Origin: Platerodrilus igneus
Lineage: Eukaryota; Arthropoda; Insecta; Coleoptera; Lycidae
Direction: 5' to 3'
Assembly: GCA_036346225.1 (NCBI GenBank)
Contig: JARFIW010001254.1
Coordinates: forward strand, 531,001-595,000
Length of the DNA: 64,000 nucleotides
Numbering within the stretch: the first letter of the stretch is position 1; every line of letters starts with the position of its first letter. A program made the translations under genes and the position numbers. The notes beneath the pieces are model-generated. The model was given only the letters and a program-made list of their open reading frames with translations, ran no database searches and had not been told where the DNA came from. Below, piece by piece: positions 47,691 to 59,401 of this stretch.

Positions 47691-48000
47691 ACAATAAACG
47701 TGGCTGCCCGATTAACGAGGGCTCGAGAAAAACGAGGGGCACGATTTCCTTTTTCTCCTGCTCGATATTTTTTTTGTTTCTTTTTCTTCTTCTCCTGCCC
47801 GATTTCTTTTCCCTGCCCGATTTTTTTTATTTGCTCTTGATTTTTTTTTGTTTTACTTTTTTTTTTTTTGACCTTGATGTTTTTGACATTGATTTTTTTT
47901 TTGTAGCGGCACGAATAATTTTTTTTTTATTTAATTTTTATTTATTTAATTCTTTTGTGTGTCTTTAAATATTTGGGTGTTGTTTGTCGATTTTGTAATA

Positions 48001-48917
48001 ATGGATGATCTTACTTCTGCTGAATCTCCTGAAAAATTACCTACACCTATATCTATTTCTAAATCAATTGCTACGTCTGGTTATGGACAGCTGGTGTCTA
48101 AATGGGACTTAAAATTTTCGGGTGATGACCGAATGTCTTTGAATGCATTTCTATTACGCGTGGACGAATTATGCTCGGCACGCAACGTTTCTGCTTCTCA
48201 ACTATTTTCTTCGGCATCAGACTTACTTTCGGGAAAAGCCTTAATTTTATTCAGAGCGCATAAAAAATCCCTAACTAATTGGCAGGATGTGATTCGACTA
48301 TTAAGGGAAGAATTTCAACCCGCTAATTATAACGAAAAACTGTTAGAGGAAATAAAGCAACGTACTATGGGTCCCTCAGAGTCTATTGGTATATATTTAG
48401 CTACGATGGAAAACTTATTTGCTCGTCTAACAATCTCTCTCTCTGAACTACAGAAATTCGATATTATTTTACCAAATCTTACCCCTTTCTACCAAACCAA
48501 CTTAGCTCTGCTAGATCTGAATACTATTGCCGAACTTTTGCGTGTAGGTCGCAGATTAGAACAGCGCAAAATCCAGGCCGATAATTTCAAGTCTCCTCTT
48601 GCTCGAACTTTTCTCAACTCCTAGAGCCTGACTTAGCTTATACAGGTCCTGTGGCCCGCGGCAAACTTATGTCCGCTTATGTCCCTCCCCATTCTGGTGG
48701 TACTATTCCAAAAACATTTGCACCTGGTGCAAGTGAGACTCCTAAAAATATTCCTAATTCTCCCGTTACTTGTTGGAACTGTGGCCAACGAGGACACAAG
48801 TCCCCTTCCTGTACGAAACCACAAATACTTCACTGTTATGGTTGTGGTAAACTTCATGTTACCCGTGCCAATTGTACGAGGTGTAACAAGAATTTAAACT
48901 ACCGATCGAGTCGCTAA
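48001..48917 (+). pseudogene. gag: Element C copy 2 Gag, one-base deletion
   Basis: Same protein as 40534-41451 but one C is missing near 48603 (GCTCGAAC instead of GCTCCGAAC), so translation ends at 48622. The knuckle-bearing C-terminus continues in the next frame (48651-48917). Amino-acid differences from copy 1 include DEL to EKL near residue 10. Confidence 0.92.
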
Positions 48918-48956
48918 GCCGAGAAACCGACCCGATTCTTTCTACAGTTGTCTCGG
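48893..48956 (+). promoter_or_regulatory. Frameshift signal, copy 2
   Basis: TTTAAAC at 48893-48899 and both candidate stems (48904-48913 with 48928-48937; 48919-48924 with 48951-48956) are identical to copy 1. Confidence 0.72.
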
Positions 48957-51900
48957 TACCTATTATCTCCTCAGAAAATCCTTTCTCTGGTCTTGATAAC
49001 CGATCTAAATATGTTCTAGATTTTATTTTAGCTAGTTCTCGTGATGACGACAGACCTTATCTTACCGTTACTATTTTCGACATCGAATTTAAGGGTTTAC
49101 TTGATTCTGGCGCTTCGCGTACTATTATTGGTGGTCCTGGTTGGGATATTCTCTATTCTCTTTCTTTGCCTTTGTCCCAAACGGAGATCCACAGCTGTAC
49201 GGTAGCCAATGGTCAATCCTGTGACATTCTCGGGTCACTTACTTTACCCATGTCAGTCGAAAATAAAACTATTCTTCTTAACGTCCTAGTTGTTCCTTCT
49301 ATTTCTCAGCCTCTGATCTTAGGCATTGACTTCTGGAAATCTATGGGTGTTGTCCCGGATTTTCGAACGGGTCAATGGACTTTCTGTTCTTCTTCTACTG
49401 TCTCGATCAGTCAGATCAATGCTCTTTCCGATCTATCGAACACACAACAATCCGAATTGTCGCGTATAGTCCAACAGATGTTTCCTGAAGATGATACTTT
49501 TCCTTTGGGCTGTACTAATCTCATTGAACATCAGATCCGTACTACATCTAGTCCTATCAAGCAGCGATACTATCCCATGTCCCCTACGGTACTACGACAT
49601 GTCAATCAAGCTCTAGATGAGATGCTAGAAAATGGCGTTGTAGAACCATCTAGTAGCGCTTGGTCTAGCCCTATTGTTATGGTACCTAAGAAGGATGGCA
49701 CATATCGTTTCTGCATCGATTTCAGAAAAGTCAATGAGGTTACAGAAAAGCATGCATATCCCTTCCTTATATTTCTACGATTCTAGACCGTCTTAGAGAC
49801 GCAAAATTTTTAACTAGTTTGGACATTCGCTCTGCTTATTGGCAAATACCTCTTTCTGCTAATTCTAAGGCGATTACTGCATTTACAGTGCCTGGTAGAG
49901 GTTTATACCAGTTTACTAAAATGCCATTTGGTCTTCATAATTCTCCAGCGACATTTCAACGACTTATAGATCGTGTGCTTGGTGCTGATCTTGAACCTTT
50001 TTGTTTCGCATACTTAGATGATGTGATCATCGCTACCCCTACTTTCGAACAACATTTGGTGGTACTACAGAAAGTACTTTTTCGTTTAAATTCTGCAGGT
50101 CTTACTCTTAGCAGGGATAAATGCATTATATGCCGACCGGAACTCCGTTATCTGGGATACGTAGTGAATCGTCATGGACTCCATGTCGACCCAGAAAAAG
50201 TTTCGGCCATTCTTAATCTTCCTCCTCCTACTACTGTAACTGAAGTTCGACGCATAGTTGGTATGTGTTCGTGGTATCGTCGCTTTATCCCAAATTTTTC
50301 TGCCCTTACGGCTCCAATTAATGCTCTGACTAAGAAAAATTCTAAATTTAAATGGTCTCCAGAATGTCAGCAGGCGTTTAAACTGCTGAAAGAACACTTG
50401 GTAACGGCTCCAGTCATGAGTTGTCCGGATTTTTCTTTGCTCTTTACTATACAGACGGATGCCTCTGATTTTGGTCTGGGTGCTGTGCTGACTCAACAAC
50501 AGGGTGATGACGAAAAAGTCATCAGCTACATTAGCTGTTCTCTTAAAAAGGCGGAACGCAACTATAGCGCCACCGAAAAAGAATGTCTTGGTGTTATCTG
50601 GGCAATTGAAAAATTTCGTCCCTATATCGAGGGTTCTCACTTTACTGTGATCACGGATCACCACTCGCTGATCTGGCTAAATAATCTACAAAGCCCCAAC
50701 GGTCGCTTAGCTCGTTGGTCTGTACGACTGCAACAACATAACTTCACCATCGTACACCGAAAAGGTAAAGAAAACATCGTTCCCGACGCCTTATCTCGCT
50801 CAGTACCAAAAATTGACTCAATTGATGACTTTCCTAAATCTTCTATTACTTTGCCAATTTTGGATCCTTGGTATCTTAAACTACGGACTCGTGTTAATTC
50901 CAATCCTAAACTATACAGTAACTGGCATGTGGAAAACGAATTACTGTATAAACATGTAAAATCTAAACAGTCTTTGCTCCAACCTCCTCAAGACGATTGG
51001 AAGTTAGTAGTTCCCAGCGAACAACGGAATAGGGTTCTACACGAAAACCATGATCTACCTACTTCAGGTCACCCTGGTGTCCACAAAACTGTCTCTAAAA
51101 TTTCCATGCGTTACTATTGGCCTAAACTTAGAGCCGCTGTTGCTCGATACGTCCGTCGTTGTAAGATTTGCTCGGCAAACAAAGTCGAACAAAAAAAACC
51201 TTCTGGCTTTATGTCTCCTCGTGCTACTGCCACTCGTCCTTGGCAAGTCCTATGTACAGATATTGTCGGACCTCTTCCTAGATCCTCTAAAGGTAATTCT
51301 TTCATTTTAGTTGTTGCCGATTGTTTTACCAAATATGCTTGTTTCTTTCCTCTACGTGCATCTACGGCCGCCGCTGTTGCTCGAACCATTGAGGAAAATA
51401 TTTTCCTGGTGTATGGTACTCCTCAATATCTAATTGCGGACAATGGTGTACAATTTCGTAGTCATATTTTCACTAAACTCTGTGATTCTTATCGAACAAA
51501 AATTCTGTTTAATGCTCGCTATCATCCTCAAGCGAATCCGGCCGAACGTATTAATAGAGTCCTGAAAACCATGATTTCTTTTTACGTTTCTGATAATCAA
51601 CGCCGGTGGGACGTTAATTTAGCAAAAATTGGTTGTGCTATTCGAACGCTTAAACATGAAGTTATTGGTTACTCCCCGTATTTTGCTCTATATGGTCGTG
51701 AACATGTTCTCTACGGCGATCATTTTGGAAAACCTCCTGATCCTAATGATGTTCTTATGGATCCCGAACGTCCTATCCCTCCTACTGACTTAGTCAAATT
51801 TGAGTCACTTCGTGAAGAAATTTCGAAACGTCTTTCCTTAGCATACAAGAAAAATGCTAAACACTACGATCTTTGTCGTCGTCCCTTATCTTTATCTCCT

Positions 51901-52065
51901 GGCGATCGCGTGTGGAAACGCAATTATGTTCTTTCGGATGCTACTCGCTACTTCAATGCTAAACTTGCTCCCAAGTACGTAGGTCTCTTTACTATTCGAA
52001 CTAAACTTTCTCCTTGGACCTATATCTTAGTGGATGATTCTGGTAACGATCTGGGTACTTATTAA
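48893..52065 (+). pseudogene. pol: Element C copy 2 Pol, one-base deletion in RT
   Basis: Same domain order as copy 1. One C is missing at about 49760 (TATCCCTTCC versus TATCCCCTTCC), which shifts the frame just after KHAYP in RT; the rest (49819-52065) is open through RT YLDD, RNase H and integrase. It has the A5 run that keeps frame where copy 1 has A6. Scattered substitutions such as ESN to ERN near the RNase H start and TLKHEV context (ILTLK to IRTLK) separate the copies. Confidence 0.92.
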
Positions 52066-52555
52066 GGACCTCAAACCTGATAAAACTTTAGACCCGCCAG
52101 ACATTGATCCTGAACCTCCGGATCCTAATGGTCTCCCTACGGCTGATTCTATTTTGATTTCTACGTGTCGCTATCCCTATTGACTTGTGATTTTTTTTTC
52201 TGTTTGTTATGTTTTTTTTGCTTATTGGTCTTGTGTTTTCGCTGATAAGCTTGTGTTCGAAAACACTGGCGCCCATTTCGTATTCCTATTTATATTTTGT
52301 AGCTAGCCCATCCCGTGACTTTTTCTTTTGGCTAGTTCTACCATTTGTTCACTATTCGACTATTATAGTCGCTTGCTACATCCATTCCAAGAGGTAGGCT
52401 TCAGATCTATTTTCTTTACCTTTAGGTATTTCGACTTGGTCGCTTTTGTAGGTCTGTTAGCCATACTCTGCTTGAGTAATCGTTTCATACGAATCAGTGT
52501 TACCTCAGTTGGAAGTATTTTAGGTTGTGTACTAGCTTGCCTTTGCTCTTTGCTT
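52066..52555 (+). other. Element C copy 2, 3' internal region (truncated)
   Basis: Collinear with 44602-45088, ending at CTTTGCTCTTTGCTT where sequence diverges from copy 1. The last 420 bases including the purine tract are absent. Confidence 0.8.
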
Positions 52556-53794
52556 TTGTTCATCTATGTGAATGAGTAAGTGTGTATAATGGTGTAGAGT
52601 TAGTTCTTCTGGTTTATTTATTACTAATGTTCTGATACAGTTTTCATGTAATGATATTTTACAGATGAATTGGTTATTTGATATAGTGAATAATGTATAT
52701 TGATAGGTATTTTGTGAAGTTGTGAATGTTGTACTAGGTTAGTTTAGCACGTGTTTGTGACTGTTATAGTGTAATTACTGACGACGTTCTACGTGTACTA
52801 TTCGTTTATGATGTGTTTTGTGTTGTATGTGATTGTTTATGATTGTACCTGTATTAGGACATTTGATCTTAGTATGTGTATCTTATGTTTATTTGTATGT
52901 TATTAGCTTGATTTGATTTCAGATATACTTTATAGTGATATGTCAATTATTATAGATTCATTCGCTGTATAATGTGTATCTGATGTATCAATTTAGATAC
53001 AGTTAAGTAGTTTCTATACTGTATCTTCTGTCTGTCGACTTTAGTTGCTATATAATTACTAATGTTTATGTTATCTCGTAATCTAATTTGAGAATTAAAT
53101 CTATTTTACTCTGCTATTATGTTGACATTTTTGTACTTACATTACTATTTCTTAAGTTGCATTACTGTACTTTTTTGAATTATATTATACTTAATCATCA
53201 TTTGTATTCTTTGTAGCTTGTTTGTATGTATTCATGTACTGCGTATCTTACTACATCTATACTTCTCACTCTTACATCTAATTAGATTTATCGCTATTAT
53301 ATTCTTATGTCAATCTGTTACTTTAGTTTTAATATTATTAAATAGACTTTCGAATTTCTCAATTAAACTGTACAAAATTTTAAATTTTTCTAGATTGATA
53401 TAGAATATTGTAATTCTTTCTTTATAATTAACATATTGCTAAATTATTTGAAGTTATTCAGCACTCTACTAAATTAAAAATGATTATTTAGACATTTAAT
53501 TTAACCAATAACTTTGTTCTTTGATTACTATTCTCTGATTAAATAATTACCTACTTTTTCAATTTACAACTTTAATCTTTTAAAATTGTCTTCAAATAAA
53601 TTATAAATTATATACTACATTTGAATTCTCTTACTTCTTACTTTGTTGGTGTTTTGATAAATAATTAGGTACTCAAATTACGTACTTCAAAAAAATTTTT
53701 TATTCCTTTACCTAATAACTTTTAAGTTTTTTCTTCTCATGTTACGCACATTACAAACATAGATCCTTTTGATTAGATATCCGATTACTTAACT
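52556..53794. other. Foreign AT-rich replacement segment
   Basis: 1239 bases with no match to copy 1. They take the place of the final internal region, the purine tract and the first 265 bases of LTR3. Very A+T-rich, no frame over 61 codons, no terminal repeats found by eye. Confidence 0.75.
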
Positions 53795-55679
53795 TGATGG
53801 ACAACAACGAGGATAGATATCGACAGATTAGCGTGGTTGTTAGGTGTGCTTTGTTCATATAAATTACGAGTAGTGAGTTTGTGTTTTGGTTCCGATATTA
53901 CGTTCAAGATGCTGTTTCCTTGTTGCTTTACTGATTGTGTTTTGAGTTCTAGTTTGTCTTTGGTTACTATATGTAAATTTCGTTCCTTATGAGAATTATT
54001 CGTAACTTGCTTTCCAACTTAGTTAAAATTATAAACCGCTTATAACTGATTATAAAGTGCATCGTATTATAATTTGTACCTTATGTGGATATACGAGTCT
54101 AAATATAAACAGATAAGAAGTGTAGTTCTGATTACCTTTGAAAGAGGTATGTTTTGGTCTGTAACTTGTTGGATTGAGAAGAAGTGCGCTGGTAATAACC
54201 ACGAGCGGTTATGAACAGATGCGTGGTCGGTTTTTTTGTTCTTGGTTTCCGGTATATTAAGTACTTTGAGTGACACGCGTTGCTTCGCTGATTGTGTCTT
54301 TAGTTGTTTTTCGTGTACAATAAAAAGTTTACTGTTTGCTTTTGCTTTGAAAAGAGTGTGGAAAAACGCGATGTTGTTTGTTGGAGTCAAGCTCGTTTTT
54401 CACTAAATAATCTGTGCTAAAATACAAAGAACGGTATATAATTTGTTATAAAGTGCTGATAATGGGTATTTAAAGTGGTTTTGCGTATTAGTAATATTTA
54501 CTCGTGCGAAGTTTGAATTGGTAATCATACCCTATTCAATTATATTCCTAGGTGTTGAATTCTTGTATAACGTTGGACGAAGAAGATTGTTGACGGACTT
54601 GCTTAGTGTTTGCACGGGCTTGACTAATAGTGTTTTTGTTGATTTATCTTTTTATAATGGAACTGTTGGTGCAAACTTCGTTATTCAGAGACATTGGATT
54701 TGTCTTTGTTGCTATAGGTAGCAAATGAAACGCTTCGCGTTACTGCTAGTTTAATGCATTACATCGTACCTTGAAAGCGTGAGTCTAAATTCTTATTACT
54801 ATTTTTCTTTACAATTTGTGTTACAAAATATTTCGGAATTATTGTCTCAGGAAATAGAATTAACAAGAAATTTATCAACGCTACCTGGTTCCATCAGCGT
54901 GATGGTGTCTGCTGCTAACCCCGGTGAAATACATAGGTGTGAGTTCGTGTAGAGTGTAAGCAATTTCATCCACACCCTCACAGTCAAGGGTGCAGTGCTT
55001 GGTTAGTGTAGGACATCGTGAGTCCCCCACTCCAATGGCAAGGAAGCGTTACTGAAGGACTTTCTGTAAGTGAACTATTTCCTATTTACTATTTTACTAT
55101 TACTTTAAATATCTACCCGTTGTTTTTGCCATATCTTCGTCGTTTCTGATACCTTTTACAATAGACTTGCATGCTATTAAGAAACAAAAAAAAAAACTAA
55201 TACTAATGAACTACTCATCAATTGTGCTTATCTATTTATCTTTTGTTAAAAATATTTTTGTCTAATTGATGTTAAATTGGTGTGTGAGGAAACGTTTCTG
55301 CTACTCCCCAATATTACCTCACTTTGTATTAAAAGTTTTTGTACTGCTATTACCGTTGTCATATTATATAGATTATTCAAACGTTTTTACCTTTTTTTAC
55401 ATTCTTTTACATGCTTTTACATTCTTTTTTTTCAGGTTTACTTAACTATTTTTATTGCAGGTTGGCTATTCTAATTCTTTTTCTTTCAGGTATTGTTACT
55501 AATTCCTTATAGCCCCGTACGTTATATGTTGGTCTGCTTTCTACAACTCCCCCTACTCTCCGATTGAGCCCGGTCATTTTCTTTTTTTCTCTTTGATTTT
55601 CTTTTTGGTTACGCACGGCTACGAGCCAGCGTAACATAACTTTGGCGCCCAACGCGCCTGCCACTAGATTTACGTAACA
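53795..55679 (+). repeat. Element C LTR3, 5'-truncated
   Basis: 1885 bases matching LTR1 from 38316 to its end (TGATGGACAACAACG...ACGTAACA). The splice-like signals and PBS-like copy (55643) are kept. Confidence 0.92.
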
Positions 55680-56189
55680 TATTCATTTCGATTTTTAGGT
55701 TCTCTAGCTTACCTACTTGCTTCATACTTCTAACATTCCACGCTCCGACTCGCAGAATGTTCCCGACTCTTATTTTTAACTTTCCGATCGCATCCTCCGA
55801 AGTAGTCCCCTCCCGGAGATCCGAACGGGGGACTATTTTAACTCCGGAATCTTTTATCCCAGAGAATGCCATCATGTTTGTTACAATTTAAGTATGCTGT
55901 GTACTTGGGAGATAATGTGGTGGTTTCCCGTTGCCTTCCACATCGCGGTAGTGTGTCTTAGACTGCCATACCGACCCTTATGGTCTCTGCCAATCTAAGT
56001 ACCGAAAGAGCCGCTGCCCTCTTTCGGGGACCTGTCTTAGTCTGGTTCCTCACTAACGACCCTACTACTTTGGTTGGACCTGTAGTTTGGCCCTTTAGCT
56101 CATTAGAACACGCAAGCCATTTCACCTGATCTAGTAATTTAGAACTTCGGCAAGATGCAGGTCCATTCGAAATGGACCCCCCGCCCCCC
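55680..56189 (-). pseudogene. RTE-type LINE C, 5' end and start of endonuclease
   Basis: ATG at 55875 opens the endonuclease frame: RVGAWNVRSMKQVGKLENL is the first AP-endonuclease block of RTE proteins. It is cut after KIEMN by element C and resumes at 38050. Upstream lie about 310 bases of 5' UTR with the phrase GGCAACGGGAAACCACC (55925-55941) and, 9-35 bases from the 5' terminus, the hairpin GGTCCATTTCGAATGGACC (56160-56178). The terminus is a G-run. Confidence 0.85.
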
Positions 56190-57201
56190 ACCAACGTAGG
56201 TACGACGATAAAACTACAATTTATTAGAAAATTACCCACATTAATTTCTAGCAACACTTGTTGTGTAATCTGATTTGCTTTTACAGCAATAGCACCTCAA
56301 ACACTCAAACCCGTTACCGGAAATACTGGTAACTTCGGAATAGTTTTCATCAACATTTTCCGAAATACAATTGTACTGACTTCCCGAGTTGACGAATGCT
56401 TGAATTTGGCAACCCTCTGTAACTAAAGACCATAACGGTCACTGAAAAACTTTTCAATCATTTACTTCTAGTTCATCTAATAAATTTTCTTGCACTGTTG
56501 TATCCCTAGCGCCACTACTTATCATATTTTCATTCTCATGCCTTGATTGCCTATTCCTATCTGCATCAAAATTTCTATATTCCCGGTCTTCAATTCTCGC
56601 TTTCTGATTATCTTCTCTACCTAGATTTCTGTCTAACTTATAATTTCTACGAGCATTGTCCCCATTTCTCCGATGCCTATTTTAATCACAATCCCCCACC
56701 AGATCCCAAATTTCTCTACCTCAATATACATCCCTATTATTCCCATAATTTCTATCAACGTTTTGCCGCATTCTGATTATGTCGCGATTGTTCTTCACAT
56801 GTCTCATTAATGTGCCGTAAGAATTCTTCAATTTCTTCGAAATCCGAAATTCCATTTTAAAAATACCCCTACGCGTCTTAGAATCAAAGTAATTGACATT
56901 GTGTTTAATAAGTTCGGGCTTTGATGTTTGCTGTTCCAGTATCTTGCTATAAACGATTCTTGGAACTGCTCAAGTCAACCCACCCGTCTTCTTTCATTAG
57001 CGCCCAGTCTAACGCACTTCTTCGCAGACAATCAGTGACCATTCGAATTTCTTTTTCTCCTGGAACTCCCGCATCCTCTAACATCCGCATTAGTTTTTGC
57101 ATAAACTCAATAGGATGAGTCACTCCCGGTGTAAAAACTAAAGACATAACCCCTTTCTAAACCCACATTTTTTTCTACACCTTTCATTTCACTCTTACGC
57201 G
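56190..57201 (-). pseudogene. Element B copy 2, gag C-terminal part and protease
   Basis: The minus reading has Gag residues (frame 57147-56947: FTPGVTHPIEFMQKLMRML) and then a basic linker. The protease has again NSG in place of DSG (FVNSGSQYNC, about 56395) and ends at 56190, where the LINE composite starts. Many stops and frame changes. Gag is interrupted at 57201 by errantivirus 2 and resumes at 61635. Confidence 0.8.
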
Positions 57202-57720
57202 AGTTATGTATCTCTCAATCTACTATTAATAGAAATTGTTAGGAGTTAGTAACAATTATAAAGAATTATTAAGTTAGATGCAACATTGTATCTCAAGGAT
57301 AATTAAATAAAGGTTATTACAAGTTGACAAGCAAGTTGTGAGAAAGGATGTAATACATTGCATTACAGATTGCAGGTGCAGGTCACAGACGGTTAAGAAA
57401 CCGTAATTATTTAGAAATTAAGATTGTTACATTGTATAATGAATAGAATTAAGAAATAAGCAAACATGAGCTCTGTAAGTTTCCACAGACATGTGAGGGG
57501 CAGGGACAACATAAATGCCCCGGGAGCCCCAGATCAGTCAGTCAGTCTACAGTATTTCAGCTTTAACATTGCCGTTTACTTAGGCTACTCGCCCTAGTAT
57601 TAATTCAATTATTATTTTATTTCGACTTAGAATAATTAATCCAGCTTGTCAAAATTCCATATTTAATATCTGTTTGAATAATAAAATTTGTTACAAGTTT
57701 TAGAAGCAGTTTTAAAAATT
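57202..57720 (+). repeat. Errantivirus 2, 5' LTR (3' end lost)
   Basis: Has CATAAATGCCCCGGGAGCCCC followed by triple CAGTCAGTCAGTC, an initiator-like block, and AATAAAATT near 57690. The terminal about 15 bases and the PBS are deleted. Confidence 0.85.
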
Positions 57721-57727
57721 CTAATTA

Positions 57728-59401
57728 TGCACCGACCATAGACCATTAGTATGGCTATGCAAACTCAAAGAACCAAACTGCAAAATTGCAACAATGGAGA
57801 ATCAGACTAGAAGAGTACGATTACAAAATTATATACAAAAGGAAATTTATAATAATAACGCAGACGCCCTAAGTAGAATACAGCTCAACGCACTAGAAAC
57901 GGAATCAATTATAGGTAACGTAGACGAGACAGAAGTAAGAGAAGATCCAGAAGAGATAGACACTATACATTCGACACAGAACGAAGAGCCAAAAACCGCG
58001 ATTAAAATTTAAACGAAGCAATCGATATAAAACCAAATCAATTCATAATTATCGAAGTTTTAACCAACCCCAATCCCGTAAAATATACGAAAATAGACAA
58101 TAAGAAAATATACCAAATTCAAATAACTAAAGACGACAACGAGGAACAAATAATTAAAATTCTAAAAAAGTATACCTCCGAGAAAACGATTTTACTTTTA
58201 TTTGAACACCGAACATTTATATAAACGATTCACAGAATTATACGTTAAATTATTTAATAACTCTTGCTTTGAACTTATTCGATGCACAAGAAAATTAATA
58301 ACCCTAGACGACCTTGAAAAAATAAACGACGTAATTAGAAACCAACACGAAGGCAAAACCAACCATCGTGGAATTAACAAATCAACTCATCAACTTATCA
58401 ACTTATAAGACGATACTATTTTAAAGATATGAAAGAGTTAACCACAGACTTTATTAACGAATGCGAACTATGCGATAAAACAAAATACGACAGAACACCC
58501 CCAAAAATACTCTTAATGTTAACCAAAACCCCCGACAAACCTTTTTAGAAATTACATGCCGACACTCTAGTAATAGAAGCACAAAACTTTTTAACCATGG
58601 AAGATGCATTCACCAAAATAGGCCAAGCAATACCCATCACCACAAAAAATAGCATTGACGTAACACAAGGATTTTTACAGTACTATACATTTTATGACAC
58701 ACCTAAACCATAACTTTAGATAACGGCAGAGAATTTAAAAACGAAACGATACAAAATACTTTAGAACTCCATAAGGTAAAAATTCATTTTATAACTGAAA
58801 ACCACCCCAAATCGAACGGATTAATTAAAAGGCTACATTTAATCCTATTAAAACAGATCCGATTATTAAGACTAACTTACAAGAATGACACATCACCAAT
58901 CTAATGTCATACGCAGTAATTTCTTACAACAATACAATCCACTCATCAACCAATTTTACATCTCTAGAATTAACATTAGGACATTCAGATTCCCGCAACC
59001 CTTACGACATACATTATAACAAAGAAGTTTATCACCAATATGCTAGAGATTACAAAGAGAAACTAAAAATAGCTTACGATAAAGTAAAAGATAAGTTAGA
59101 TAACGACAGGGAACGTATCACCACAACACGCAATAAGAATACTGATGCAAATAAATTTTCAATAGGACCAACCGTGTACAATAAAAACTTTCAAGGTAAA
59201 CCACACAAAACGGCACCCAGGAATTTAGGCCCGTTTAAAATTAAAAGAATATCGGACAAAAATATTGCAATAGTAGACAACGGCAAGGTAATAAAATACA
59301 TTTATTTGAAAAATTTAAGACACCCTGTAATTTCAGATGGACAATCATCACCCTTACAGTCAACCTCCGCCCAGGTAGAACGCACACGACATATTAATTG
59401 A
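57728..59401 (+). pseudogene. pol: Errantivirus 2 pol remnant: RNase H end and integrase
   Basis: Begins at CTDHRPLVWLCKLKEPN, keeping Trp where errantivirus 1 has a stop. The NNNADALSRIQ boundary and the integrase follow, with HADTLVIE (first acidic residue present). Frame breaks at about 58010 (one T lost), near 58190 and 58390, TAG at 58547 and others up to 58900; the C-terminal 165 codons (58904-59401) are open and end near the start of env. Confidence 0.85.

Larger units (their letters stand above)
38051..55679 (+). mobile_element. Tandem array of element C (Osvaldo/Ulysses-like long-LTR gypsy)
   Basis: Structure: LTR1 38051-40190, internal 1, LTR2 45512-47658, internal 2, partial LTR3 53795-55679. 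Flanks are AATT (38047-38050) and TATT (55680-55683): joined at a 4-bp duplication with one changed base, the LINE frame is restored, so the array occupies one target site. The two internal regions are nearly identical yet carry different single-base lesions. LTR length of 2.14 kb with a tRNA-Lys primer recalls Ulysses and Osvaldo. An array of this kind arises by recombination between LTRs, or could be an assembly artefact. Confidence 0.92.
31405..56189 (-). mobile_element. LINE composite inserted in element B
   Basis: Flanked by the 12-bp direct repeat ACCAACGTAGGT (31393-31404 and 56190-56201), typical in length for target-primed reverse transcription. The low-coordinate end has ATGATGATGATG on the minus strand, a LINE-like tail, and the high end is a G-rich 5' terminus (GGGGGGCGGGGGG). 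It contains three LINE 3' ends in the same orientation plus later LTR-element insertions. Confidence 0.75.
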
